Shown here: positions 22,870 to 29,663 of the stretch, one piece after another
Layout of the letters: each line of letters begins with the position of its first letter
Numbering within the stretch: the stretch's first letter is position 1
NCBI GenBank assembly: GCA_964538345.1
Contig: CAZIFF010000010.1
Span: 1 to 29,663, forward strand
Length of the DNA stretch: 29,663 nucleotides
DNA from: JAGOTN01 sp964538345
GTDB taxonomy: Bacteria; Patescibacteriota; Minisyncoccia; Phycocordibacterales; JAACPR01
Reading direction: 5' to 3'
The notes under the pieces: generated by a model
What the model was told of the DNA's origin: nothing
The model's database searches: none
Seen by the model: the letters and a program-made list of their open reading frames with translations, nothing else
Made by a program: the position numbers and the translations under genes

Positions 22870-25491
22870 TTACCTCCCCCTCACACCTTTTAATGCCCTT
22901 TTTAAATACTTTCCTGTATACCCCTTATCAGAAGAAGCGACTTGTTCGGGAGTTCCTTTTGCTACAATATTTCCACCACCTTCACCACCTTCTGGTCCAA
23001 TATCAATAATATAATCAGAAGATTTTATTACATCCATATTGTGTTCAATCACAATCACAGTGTTTCCTTTATCAACCAAAGTTTGCAAAATCTCAATCAA
23101 CTTTTTCACATCTTCATAGTGTAATCCGATTGTTGGTTCGTCTAAAATGTAAATTGTTTTTTGCAAATGCGCACGATAAAGTTCTGAGGAAATTTTTACT
23201 CTTTGCGCTTCACCTCCAGACAAAGTTGTGGCAGATTGACCAAGCTCCAAATATCCAAGACCAACATCAGACAAAGTTTTCAATCTATCCGAAATTGAAG
23301 GAATATCATTAAAAAATTCTAAAGCTTCTTCGATAGTCATATGCAAAACATCGTGAACATTTTTTCCTTTGTATTTCACTTCTAAAGTTTCTTTTGTAAA
23401 TCTTTTTCCATTGCAAACATCGCAAGGCACATAAACTGTCGGCAAGAAATGCATTTCCACAGCTATCTCGCCATTTCCCTGACAAGCTTCACATCTTCCA
23501 CCTTTCACGTTAAATGAGAATCGATTAGCTTTCCATCCTCGATATCTTGCCTCTTCTGTCTCGGCAAACATATCGCGAATATGAGTCCATGCACCAGTAT
23601 ATGTAGCGGGATTTGAGCGCGGAGTTCTTCCAATTGGAGATTGATCAATTAAAATTGCACGGCCTAAATATTCTGAGCCTGTAAAACTTGCACAGTTTTC
23701 TGTTTTCGCTGAACGATATTTTCTATCCAGACGTGCTTGAAGATTTTTATACAAAATTTCATAAACAAAAGAAGATTTTCCTGAACCAGATACACCAGTG
23801 ACAGCAACAAATTTTCCAAGAGGAACATCAACATTCATGTTTTTTATATTGAAAACTTTTCCTCCTTTAATTGAAATATGCCCACGTGGCTCTGAACGTC
23901 TCTTTTCTGGAAGTTCAATTTCTTTATCTCCACGCAAATAATCAAGTGTCACAGATTTTGAAGGATTTGTTTTTGCAGTTAACAATTTTTCCAAATCATC
24001 TGCCACAACAACCTCTCCACCATGCACACCAGCTCCAGGACCAATATCTACAAGATAATCAGAAGCAAAAATTGTATCTTCATCGTGTTCAACAACAATG
24101 ATTGTATTTCCAAGATCACGCAGATCTAAAAGTGTTTGAATCAATTTATCATTATCACGAGAGTGCAGACCGATTGTTGGCTCATCTAAAACATAAAGCG
24201 CACCAACAAGCCCAGATCCAAGCTGACTAGCCAAACGAATTCTTTGCGCTTCACCACCAGAAAGAGTGTTTGCACGACGACTCAAAGACAAATATTCAAT
24301 TCCCACATCATCCATAAATTTCAGACGAGCTTCAATTTCTCTCAAAACTACTTTGGCAATTTCAATTTCTGTTTTTGTTAATTTCAATTCAATGAAAAAA
24401 TCTATAGCATGACCAATAGACATTGCGGTGAGGTCCACAATATTTATTTTTTGTTTTTCATCACCAAGATAAACCAAAAGAGCTTCAGGACGAAGTCTTG
24501 CACCATGACAAGTCTCACAATCTTCATCACCAAAAAAATGTTTTGTTCCTAAACCATTACATGCAGAACATGCACCATGTGGAGAGTTAAATGAGAAAAG
24601 TCTTGGTTCAATTTCTGGAAATGAAAATCCATCATAAGGACACATGAATTTTGAAGACATTAATTTTTCTTCATCTAATGTGATTATTTTTATAAGACCT
24701 TCTGTCTCGTGAATAGATTTTTCAATAGCATCAGCCAGACGTTCACGCATATCTTTTGAACGACTTTTAATATCACTGATATAAAATTCATCAATCAAAA
24801 TATCAATGTCGTGCTTTTTGGTTTTTGTGAGCTCAATACGATCGCGAAGTTTTTTCTCCACACCATCAATACGCGCTTTTTCGTAACCCTTTCCTAGATA
24901 ATCATAAAGAAGCTGATAGTATTCACCTTTTCGCCCCACAACAACCGGCGCAAAAATTTGCACTTTAATATCATCAATATCCACTCCCATTACATTTTTC
25001 TTTTTATCAGAAATATCAATAGATTCTACTGTTTTAATAATTGTTTCTAGAATTTCTTCATTTGAAAGTTTTTTGATTTGTCTTCCACAAGTGAGACAGT
25101 GTGGCTTTCCAATACGAGCAAAAAGAATTCGAAGATAATCGTAAATTTCAGTGATTGTGGCAACTGTTGAACGTGGATTGTTTGAACGAGATTTTTGATC
25201 AATAGAAATTGCAGGAGAGAGTCCAACGATTTCATCTACATCCGGCTTTTGCATTTGTCGCAAAAATTGTCGCGCATATGCAGAAAGAGATTCGACATAT
25301 CGTCTTTGACCTTCCGCAAAAATAGTATCGAAAGCAAGAGATGATTTTCCGCTACCTGAAAGACCAGTGAAAACTACCATTTTATTTCGTGGCATTTCAA
25401 CAGTGATATCTTTCAAGTTATGTGTGCGTGCACCCTTCACAATAATCTTGTCTGATTCTTTTTTATTTAGCTGTGATTTTTTGATGCTCAT
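22870..25491 (-). CDS. uvrA: UvrA excinuclease ATPase subunit
   Basis: 873 residues, somewhat shorter than the usual 940 or so. It is a double ABC ATPase that finds DNA lesions and loads UvrB. Both Walker A motifs (GLSGSGKSSLAF near the N-terminus, GVSGSGKSS in the second half), both LSGGEAQR signatures and both DEPTIGLH Walker B segments are present. Zinc-type cysteine motifs include CLTCGRQ, CSACNGLG with CETCHGARL, and CEACQGNGE with CDVCNGKRF. The missing length falls between CSACNGLG and CETCHGARL, where the segment normally found in the first signature domain is reduced to about ten residues. It lies between a frameshifted orphan gene and the small membrane proteins, within the uvrC-uvrA-uvrB neighbourhood. 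Confidence 0.96.
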   Translation of the reverse strand: MSIKKSQLNKKESDKIIVKGARTHNLKDITVEMPRNKMVVFTGLSGSGKSSLAFDTIFAEGQRRYVESLSAYARQFLRQMQKPDVDEIVGLSPAISIDQKSRSNNPRSTVATITEIYDYLRILFARIGKPHCLTCGRQIKKLSNEEILETIIKTVESIDISDKKKNVMGVDIDDIKVQIFAPVVVGRKGEYYQLLYDYLGKGYEKARIDGVEKKLRDRIELTKTKKHDIDILIDEFYISDIKSRSKDMRERLADAIEKSIHETEGLIKIITLDEEKLMSSKFMCPYDGFSFPEIEPRLFSFNSPHGACSACNGLGTKHFFGDEDCETCHGARLRPEALLVYLGDEKQKINIVDLTAMSIGHAIDFFIELKLTKTEIEIAKVVLREIEARLKFMDDVGIEYLSLSRRANTLSGGEAQRIRLASQLGSGLVGALYVLDEPTIGLHSRDNDKLIQTLLDLRDLGNTIIVVEHDEDTIFASDYLVDIGPGAGVHGGEVVVADDLEKLLTAKTNPSKSVTLDYLRGDKEIELPEKRRSEPRGHISIKGGKVFNIKNMNVDVPLGKFVAVTGVSGSGKSSFVYEILYKNLQARLDRKYRSAKTENCASFTGSEYLGRAILIDQSPIGRTPRSNPATYTGAWTHIRDMFAETEEARYRGWKANRFSFNVKGGRCEACQGNGEIAVEMHFLPTVYVPCDVCNGKRFTKETLEVKYKGKNVHDVLHMTIEEALEFFNDIPSISDRLKTLSDVGLGYLELGQSATTLSGGEAQRVKISSELYRAHLQKTIYILDEPTIGLHYEDVKKLIEILQTLVDKGNTVIVIEHNMDVIKSSDYIIDIGPEGGEGGGNIVAKGTPEQVASSDKGYTGKYLKRALKGVRGR

Positions 25492-25510
25492 AAATTAAAA
25501 ACACAAATCG

Positions 25511-25527
25511 AGTCGGTTTTGCCGACT
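25511..25527 (-). promoter_or_regulatory. Hairpin in the uvrA leader
   Basis: AGTCGG / CCGACT stem with a 5-nt loop, about 20 nt upstream of the uvrA ATG. On the minus strand it is followed, after a short gap, by TTTGTGTTTTT. It could stop read-through from the orphan gene or act as an attenuator of uvrA. Confidence 0.4.
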
Positions 25528-25582
25528 AGGTATGTATCAAAATATTTAAACAAAGCGATTTTAACAAAATTTTAAAGAAAAA

Positions 25583-25604
25583 GCCACGCGAAGACGCAGA
25601 TGGC
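25583..25604 (-). terminator. Terminator of the frameshifted zinc-ribbon gene
   Basis: Minus strand GCCA-TC-TGCG / CGCG-TGGC hairpin with a TCTT loop, followed by TTTTTCTTT. It lies 12 nt after the TAA at 25617-25619. It marks the gene end in the -1 frame; the 0 frame runs straight through it. Confidence 0.7.
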
Positions 25605-25616
25605 AAATAAAAATGA

Positions 25617-25837
25617 TTACTCAGACAAAGGACCAAAACCTCCACAGCAATTAATAATATCGAGATTACCTTTTTTGTATCGCCGACGCACATGAGGCAA
25701 GCGATACCATCTCTGTCTGAAAAAACTCCAGACCCTGTTTTTTTTGGTTGTCCAACACATAATTCACAATTAAAGAACTGAATTTCTGGTGTTTTTGAAG
25801 GAATTTCAAAAACGGCACAGGTGGCCAACAATAACAC
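25617..25837 (-). CDS. Small zinc-ribbon protein requiring a -1 frameshift
   Basis: The 0 frame starts at GTG 25837 (or TTG 25831/25828; the frame is closed by TAG just upstream). It encodes C24-x2-C27 and C47-x2-C50 (NCELCVGQ, IACLMCVG), a C4 zinc ribbon recalling the ClpX zinc finger. At codons 55-56 the mRNA reads ACA AAA AAG, so the heptamer A AAA AAG (25676-25670) is in exact slippery phase. A -1 shift there continues as GNLDIINCCGGFGPLSE and stops at TAA 25617-25619, just before a terminator. Without the shift the frame runs through the terminator into the uvrA leader. Either programmed frameshifting, a real mutation, or one missing A in a six-A run (assembly error) would explain this. 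No Shine-Dalgarno is seen. The function is unknown. Confidence 0.6.
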
Positions 25838-25892
25838 AATTTTCTATTTTTGCAATGTTTTGTTGTGGACTACTCTAATTTAAAAAGAAAAA

Positions 25893-25943
25893 GCCATTGG
25901 GACAGGCAGCACGATGAAGTCGTGCTGCCTGTCATCCATTGGC
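25893..25943 (-). terminator. Strong terminator of the adenylate-kinase-like gene
   Basis: A perfect 14-bp core stem, GACAGGCAGCACGA (25901-25914) against 25920-25933, with loop TGAAG. It is extended by an outer 8-bp stem with one mismatch and a 2-nt bulge. On the minus strand TTTTTCTTTTT follows. CCATTGG occurs on both sides. Confidence 0.9.
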
Positions 25944-25949
25944 AAATGT

Positions 25950-26558
25950 TCAGGCCTTCAAAGCAATTCCCTTAGTGTGCCGAGAGATCAACACTCTCTT
26001 CCTGCGAGGAATGCCCACCATCGTCAGTTTGGCGATGTTCTCACAAAGAGTTCGAACATCACTTTCAATACAGTCTGATGCCTGAAAGTCGACAAGTCGA
26101 TGCCCGATTTTCGACCTTAAGAAGTTCACGGTAGCTGGATGCTCTTTTTCATACAGACTCCAACGAAAATCGAAATCGTCGTTGGGGCGTTTTCTGAGTT
26201 TATGGAAGACTCGGCACTCTTCCTTTGGCCGAATGATGTTGATCACCAAGAGGCGTCCACCTGCACAGTTACTGGAAAGGTACAGCCATCCTTCCCTTGC
26301 CTGATGTACGTTTCGAGGAAACCCAGATGACACGGTTTCTTGAAACCCGTTTTTCTGAAGATCCGAAATGAACGCTGGAATGCTTTTTCCGTCCGGAACC
26401 AATTGTCCGGCTTCCATTATTGCGTTAATTTCGGGATCATTTTTTGCCCGCAGAATGTCGCTCATTTCCGCCCTTCGATAACACAAGAAATCAGCGATTC
26501 CTTGTGCTCTCCCGCTTTTCCCGCACGCAATTCCTCCAATCATACAGATTTTGAACAT
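25950..26558 (-). CDS. Adenylate-kinase-like nucleoside monophosphate kinase
   Basis: 202 residues. The P-loop is GGIACGKS (8-15). GQLVPDG (51-57) and GFPRNVHQA (79-87) are adenylate kinase landmarks, and RKRPNDDFDFRWSLYEKEHP resembles the LID/arginine region. It should transfer phosphate from ATP to a nucleoside monophosphate, but substrate choice is uncertain. The normal DGFPR reads SSGFPR, so the usual aspartate is lost. The C-terminus is basic (GIPRRKRVLISRH) and atypical. The DNA is richer in GC than uvrA and uvrB (29 of 60 in 26461-26520). AAAGGA 7 nt before ATG 26558 is a good Shine-Dalgarno. With its own promoter and terminator it stands alone between uvrB and the zinc-ribbon gene. 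It is probably not the housekeeping adk. Confidence 0.75.
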   Translation of the reverse strand: MFKICMIGGIACGKSGRAQGIADFLCYRRAEMSDILRAKNDPEINAIMEAGQLVPDGKSIPAFISDLQKNGFQETVSSGFPRNVHQAREGWLYLSSNCAGGRLLVINIIRPKEECRVFHKLRKRPNDDFDFRWSLYEKEHPATVNFLRSKIGHRLVDFQASDCIESDVRTLCENIAKLTMVGIPRRKRVLISRHTKGIALKA

Positions 26559-26633
26559 ACATCAATCCTTTCTGTTTTTAATTTTTTACTTTCTCCAAAA
26601 GTTACAACGGCAACTCTGGAGGTTCAATAAAGA

Positions 26634-26662
26634 ACATTATCACCACGCCATATTTTTAGCAA
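26634..26662 (-). promoter_or_regulatory. Promoter of the adenylate-kinase-like gene
   Basis: Minus strand TTGCTA (26662-26657), a 17-nt spacer, TAATGT (26639-26634), with the overlapping GTGATAAT core seen elsewhere. The leader to ATG 26558 is about 70 nt and carries the AAAGGA site. The rest of 26559-26686 holds no gene. Confidence 0.6.
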
Positions 26663-26686
26663 CATGCCAAATCCACCACCATTTCC

Positions 26687-28714
26687 CTAATCCTTCTTAT
26701 TCAAAAACTTCTCCTTAATCGCCACGATCTCATCACGCAAAATTGCTGCTGTTTCAAAATCCAAAATCTTCACCGCACCTTCTATTTGTTTTTCTTTTTG
26801 TCTTATCAATTGCTCAGGTTTTGCTTTCGCGGCCTTCATGTCAATTTCCAAAAGTTTTGAAACTGCTTTTTGATGATCACTAGACATTGTTTCAGTAATG
26901 TCACGAATTTGTTTCGCAATTGTTTTTGGTGTGATGCCGTGTTTCTCATTGTATGCAAGCTGAACATTTCTACGTCGCTCAGTTTCACCCATGGCTCTTT
27001 GCATTGAACCAGTCACTTCATCAGCATAAAGAATCACGCGTCCATCAACATTTCTAGCAGCACGACCAATTGTTTGTATCAAAGCGGTTTCGCTTCGCAA
27101 AAATCCTTCTTTATCTGCATCTAAAATCCCAATCAAAGTCACCTCGGGCATATCAAGACCTTCACGAAGCAGGTTCACTCCAACCAAAATATCATAATCA
27201 CCTTTTCTAAATTGCGTGATAATTTCAATTCTCTCCAGCGCTTTAATATCACTATGCAAATAAATCGCTTTTATTTTTTTATCAGAAAGATAACTCGCTA
27301 AATCTTCCGCCATCTTTTTTGTTAAAGTTGTCGCAAGCACGCGCCCACCTTTTTTGATTGCCTTTTCAGCTTCTTGTATAAAATCAGCTACCTGACCTTT
27401 ATATTTTCCTTTTTCAGTCACAGGCTTCACATCAACAATAGGATCCACAAGACCAGTCGGACGAATCACCTGCTCAACAATATTTTTAGAATGCTCTAAT
27501 TCATATTTTCCAGGAGTAGCAGAAGTATAAATCGCTTGTGGCATTTTTTTCTCAAATTCCTCAAATTTCATAGGGCGATTATCTAAAGCGCTGGGCAGAC
27601 GAAAACCATGAGATACGAGGGTTTCTTTTCTTGATCTGTCACCGTTATACATTCCACCAATTTGAGAGACTGTTACGTGAGATTCATCTATCACAAGCAA
27701 AAAATCTGAATTTCCATTTTTGTCTTTTGGAAAATATGAAAGCAAAGTCTCTGGTGCTTCACCTGCTTTTTTTCCAGAAAAATGTCGAGAATAATTTTCA
27801 ATTCCGTTTGTATATCCAACTTCGCGAATCAAAGCCAGGTCATAACTTGTGCGTCGCTTCAATCTTTCAGCTTCTAAAAGCTTCCCTTCTGCTTCCAAGA
27901 CTTTTAATCTTTCTTTTAATTCGTGTTCAATTGTTTTTATAGCCACCGCAATTTTTTCTTTATCAGTCACGAAGTGCTTCGCTGGGAAAAAATAAAAATA
28001 TTCAAGTTCTTCAATTATCGAACGAGTTGTGGCATCTATTTTTGTGATATGAGAAATTTTATTTTCATCAAAAGTTATACGTACAATAAATCTTTCAGAA
28101 ATTGGCATGATTTCAATTGATTGACCAATGCCTCGCACAAGTCCAGGTTTTAAATCTGCATTTGTACGGTTGTAGTGAATTGAAATAAGTGAACGCAAAA
28201 AATCTCCGCGCTCCATTTTTTCTCCTCGCATAATTTTCATATTTTCTTTTTCATATTCTTCAGGAGCACCCAAACCATAAATACAAGACACCGATGCGAC
28301 AATGATCACATCTTTTCTTGTTAGAAGTGCCTGTGTGGCAGCATGACGCAAACGATCAATTTCTTCATTTATTTGTGCTTCTTTTTCAATATAAGTATCA
28401 GTCACCGGCATATAAGCTTCTGGTTGATAATAATCATAATAAGAAACGAAATAATGCACTGCATTGTCTGGAAAAAATTCTTTGTATTCTTGAGCGAGCT
28501 GGGCAGCAAGAGTTTTGTTGTGCGCAATCACAAGTGTCGGTTTTTGAATTTGATTTATAACATTGGCAATTGTGAAAGTTTTTCCAGAGCCGGTAACACC
28601 CAAAAGAGTCTGGTGTTTTTCACCTTTTTTCACACCCTCGACAAGAGATTCAATAGCCTTTGGCTGATCACCTGCTGGCTCATATGGAGCTTTTAATACA
28701 AATTTTGTGGGCAT
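26687..28714 (-). CDS. uvrB: UvrB excinuclease helicase subunit
   Basis: 675 residues, full length. It verifies the lesion and recruits UvrC. Walker A GVTGSGKT is at about 39-46. The beta-hairpin YYDYYQPEAYMP inserts between DNA strands. DESH is the Walker B box, and helicase motifs V/VI (GVNLLREGLDMPEV, QTIGRAARN) are intact. The C-terminal UVR domain (EKQIEGAVKILDFETAAILRD, cited in part) pairs with that of UvrC. ATG 28714 lies 10 nt after TGCTATATT. uvrC and uvrA lie about 4-6 kb away on the same strand, separated by orphan genes. Confidence 0.97.
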   Translation of the reverse strand: MPTKFVLKAPYEPAGDQPKAIESLVEGVKKGEKHQTLLGVTGSGKTFTIANVINQIQKPTLVIAHNKTLAAQLAQEYKEFFPDNAVHYFVSYYDYYQPEAYMPVTDTYIEKEAQINEEIDRLRHAATQALLTRKDVIIVASVSCIYGLGAPEEYEKENMKIMRGEKMERGDFLRSLISIHYNRTNADLKPGLVRGIGQSIEIMPISERFIVRITFDENKISHITKIDATTRSIIEELEYFYFFPAKHFVTDKEKIAVAIKTIEHELKERLKVLEAEGKLLEAERLKRRTSYDLALIREVGYTNGIENYSRHFSGKKAGEAPETLLSYFPKDKNGNSDFLLVIDESHVTVSQIGGMYNGDRSRKETLVSHGFRLPSALDNRPMKFEEFEKKMPQAIYTSATPGKYELEHSKNIVEQVIRPTGLVDPIVDVKPVTEKGKYKGQVADFIQEAEKAIKKGGRVLATTLTKKMAEDLASYLSDKKIKAIYLHSDIKALERIEIITQFRKGDYDILVGVNLLREGLDMPEVTLIGILDADKEGFLRSETALIQTIGRAARNVDGRVILYADEVTGSMQRAMGETERRRNVQLAYNEKHGITPKTIAKQIRDITETMSSDHQKAVSKLLEIDMKAAKAKPEQLIRQKEKQIEGAVKILDFETAAILRDEIVAIKEKFLNKKD

Positions 28715-28724
28715 AAGTGGCTTA

Positions 28725-28752
28725 AATATAGCATTTTTTGGTAGTTTGACAA
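28725..28752 (-). promoter_or_regulatory. Promoter of uvrB
   Basis: Minus strand TTGTCA (28752-28747), a 16-nt spacer, TATATT (28730-28725) with TG one base upstream. The -10 ends 10 nt before ATG 28714, so the mRNA may have almost no leader. The -35 overlaps that of the divergent 28815 gene. Confidence 0.65.
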
Positions 28753-28774
28753 ATGAGTATTTTTAGCGTATTGT
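28746..28774 (+). promoter_or_regulatory. Promoter of the 28815-29209 gene pair
   Basis: TTGACA (28746-28751), a 17-nt spacer, TATTGT (28769-28774). Expected start near 28781, leaving a leader of about 34 nt. The leader is C/A-rich (CACAAACCAACCAATAC) and has no Shine-Dalgarno. Confidence 0.75.
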
Positions 28775-28814
28775 ATTGAAGAAAGTTTTTTTCACAAACC
28801 AACCAATACAAAGA

Positions 28815-29207
28815 ATGAAAGCAAATAAACTTCCTCCCCTTCACGCAAAAGAAGAGGTCCAATCCGAACCAAGACACGGCTGCGATATCGCCGTGGTCAC
28901 TTACGAAGAAGCCGAACGGCTCATACTTCAAATACAAGAAAGGATTACCGGACTTGCTGGAACGCAAAAAGATCTCGAACTACCTCCAAACAAAAAAGGA
29001 GGAAGATTCTCTTTTAGGCCAAGACTAATGAGGCTTGACCTAAATCAAGCAACTGTCACCTGTTTTGGGGACTATACAAACGATGAGAGTCGTTGGTTAG
29101 TTCAGGTCAGATACCTAGTGAACAGACCAAAAAGAAAAAATGTCCGTTTTGAAATCACCTGGTTTTTCAATCCAGAAAATCCGGTCAATATTCCTGCACT
29201 TTGGTGA
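28815..29207 (+). CDS. Orphan soluble protein, first gene of a rightward pair
   Basis: 130 residues from ATG 28815. A TTG 13 codons upstream is in frame but overlaps the -10 region. Not recognised. An N-terminal charged part is followed by a helix (TYEEAERLILQIQERITGL), then a beta-rich half (RLDLNQATVTCFGDY, WLVQVRYLV, RFEITWFF). No membrane helix is seen. It is moderately richer in GC than uvrB. It has its own promoter and is followed after one base by a second orphan gene, so the two are probably co-translated. It is divergent from uvrB. Confidence 0.65.
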   Translation: MKANKLPPLHAKEEVQSEPRHGCDIAVVTYEEAERLILQIQERITGLAGTQKDLELPPNKKGGRFSFRPRLMRLDLNQATVTCFGDYTNDESRWLVQVRYLVNRPKRKNVRFEITWFFNPENPVNIPALW

Positions 29208-29208
29208 A

Positions 29209-29663
29209 ATGAAAATCAAACCACTTCGCTGTTGGGAAAAATGCCTAAACCTTCTTCTCCTTCCTTTAATGTCTTTTATTGCGTGGATTTCGGGAGGATT
29301 CAAGGAGAGTCCACAACTAACCCACAAGTGGAACTGGGTAGGACTTTCTTCCGAGGGTCTAGATGAATATTTAATGACCATAGTCCAAGGCATACCTAAT
29401 CAAATGGTAAAAAGGACTTGGTTGGATAACATTCGTTTTCACATCCCGGTTCTCGGTGGGTGGCGGCACTATGTCGTCATCACCCCAGAAAATCCTGAGG
29501 AGGGATGGTATGCTGGCTGGCACAATGAATTCATCACAGGAGCTTCACGGATCCTTTGTCACGGACCCGTGCGACTCTTAGTCGGTTCTGAGTCAATTTA
29601 TTTCATGGGATTTGATCGCGAAGGCAATCAGATCAAAGTGAAAGTAATCGGCGAAGGAAAAAT
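29209..29663 (+). CDS. Orphan membrane-anchored protein, cut off by window edge
   Basis: 151 codons visible from ATG 29209, open at the right edge. A hydrophobic segment at about 13-29 (NLLLLPLMSFIAWISGG) suggests a membrane anchor or signal. The rest is Trp- and Gly-rich (WLDNIRFHIPVLGGWRHYV, EEGWYAGWHNEF). No family is recognised. The start is one base after the TGA of the previous gene, which indicates an operon. Confidence 0.6.
   Translation, partial: MKIKPLRCWEKCLNLLLLPLMSFIAWISGGFKESPQLTHKWNWVGLSSEGLDEYLMTIVQGIPNQMVKRTWLDNIRFHIPVLGGWRHYVVITPENPEEGWYAGWHNEFITGASRILCHGPVRLLVGSESIYFMGFDREGNQIKVKVIGEGK

Noticed and set aside
25526..25616. Continuation of the zinc-ribbon 0 frame to 25526
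   Set aside because: It runs through a hairpin terminator and into the uvrA leader, and the sequence past the heptamer has no recognisable pattern.
26139..26630. Plus-strand frames opposite the adenylate-kinase-like gene
   Set aside because: Shadow frames of a gene with clear P-loop and GFPR motifs.
28722..28967. Minus-strand frame upstream of uvrB
   Set aside because: It covers both promoters and the start of the 28815 gene on the other strand. No support.
1..29663. CRISPR arrays, transposases or insertion sequences
   Set aside because: No regularly spaced direct repeats, DDE or serine/tyrosine recombinase motifs were seen on either strand.
1..29663. Alternative genetic code (TGA as glycine)
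   Set aside because: TGA ends several genes at sensible positions (6342, 25950, 29205), and glycine positions use GGN codons.

Overview
The window looks like a chromosomal segment of a Candidate Phyla Radiation (Patescibacteria) bacterium, most like the Parcubacteria group. The evidence is AT-rich DNA with densely packed genes, a short alanyl-tRNA synthetase without the C-Ala domain, a DUF5671-type membrane protein, a sigma-region-4/HARE fusion, a membrane protein ending in a CPR secretion-ATPase-like N-terminus, and many small orphan proteins. TGA ends several genes, so the standard bacterial code applies and not the Gracilibacteria code. This placement rests on remembered protein families, not on a tree.

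Layout. 1-12511 is one long leftward block: a partial PilM/FtsA-like protein, alaS, an ATP-cone/Mrr nuclease, two tandem paralogous anchored proteins, mnmA, an mltG, a secretion-related membrane protein, the sigma4-HARE protein, a leuS with a Nudix domain inside its editing domain, and a DUF5671 protein. At 12571 a rightward gene fuses an L,D-transpeptidase to a D,D-carboxypeptidase. 14030-19184 holds an orphan GC-rich gene, ychF, a divergent response-regulator/histidine-kinase pair, two small proteins and a second mltG. 19421-20075 holds a GC-rich two-repeat protein and tRNA-Ala(UGC). 20186-28714 is dominated by ddl and the nucleotide excision repair genes uvrC, uvrA and uvrB. Small membrane proteins, a frameshifted zinc-ribbon gene and an adenylate-kinase-like gene lie between them. 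A rightward pair of unrecognised genes runs off the right edge.

Two gene classes stand out. AT-rich housekeeping genes often have a -10 box (TATAAT or GTGATAAT) only 8-10 nt before the start codon and no Shine-Dalgarno sequence, which suggests leaderless mRNAs. Several orphan genes are richer in GC. Most of them have a recognisable -35/-10 promoter, a 40-75 nt leader and a strong hairpin terminator, so they look like self-contained units placed between housekeeping genes.

Most notable: (i) a zinc-ribbon gene whose two halves join only through a -1 shift at a correctly phased A AAA AAG heptamer just before its terminator; (ii) a complete Nudix box inside LeuRS; (iii) the transpeptidase/carboxypeptidase fusion; (iv) a UvrC without Fe-S cysteines or a helix-hairpin-helix domain; (v) a short 23S-rRNA-like fragment downstream of ychF. 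Peptidoglycan genes (ddl, two mltG, the fusion), translation genes (alaS, leuS, mnmA, ychF, tRNA-Ala) and DNA repair make up most of the recognisable content.
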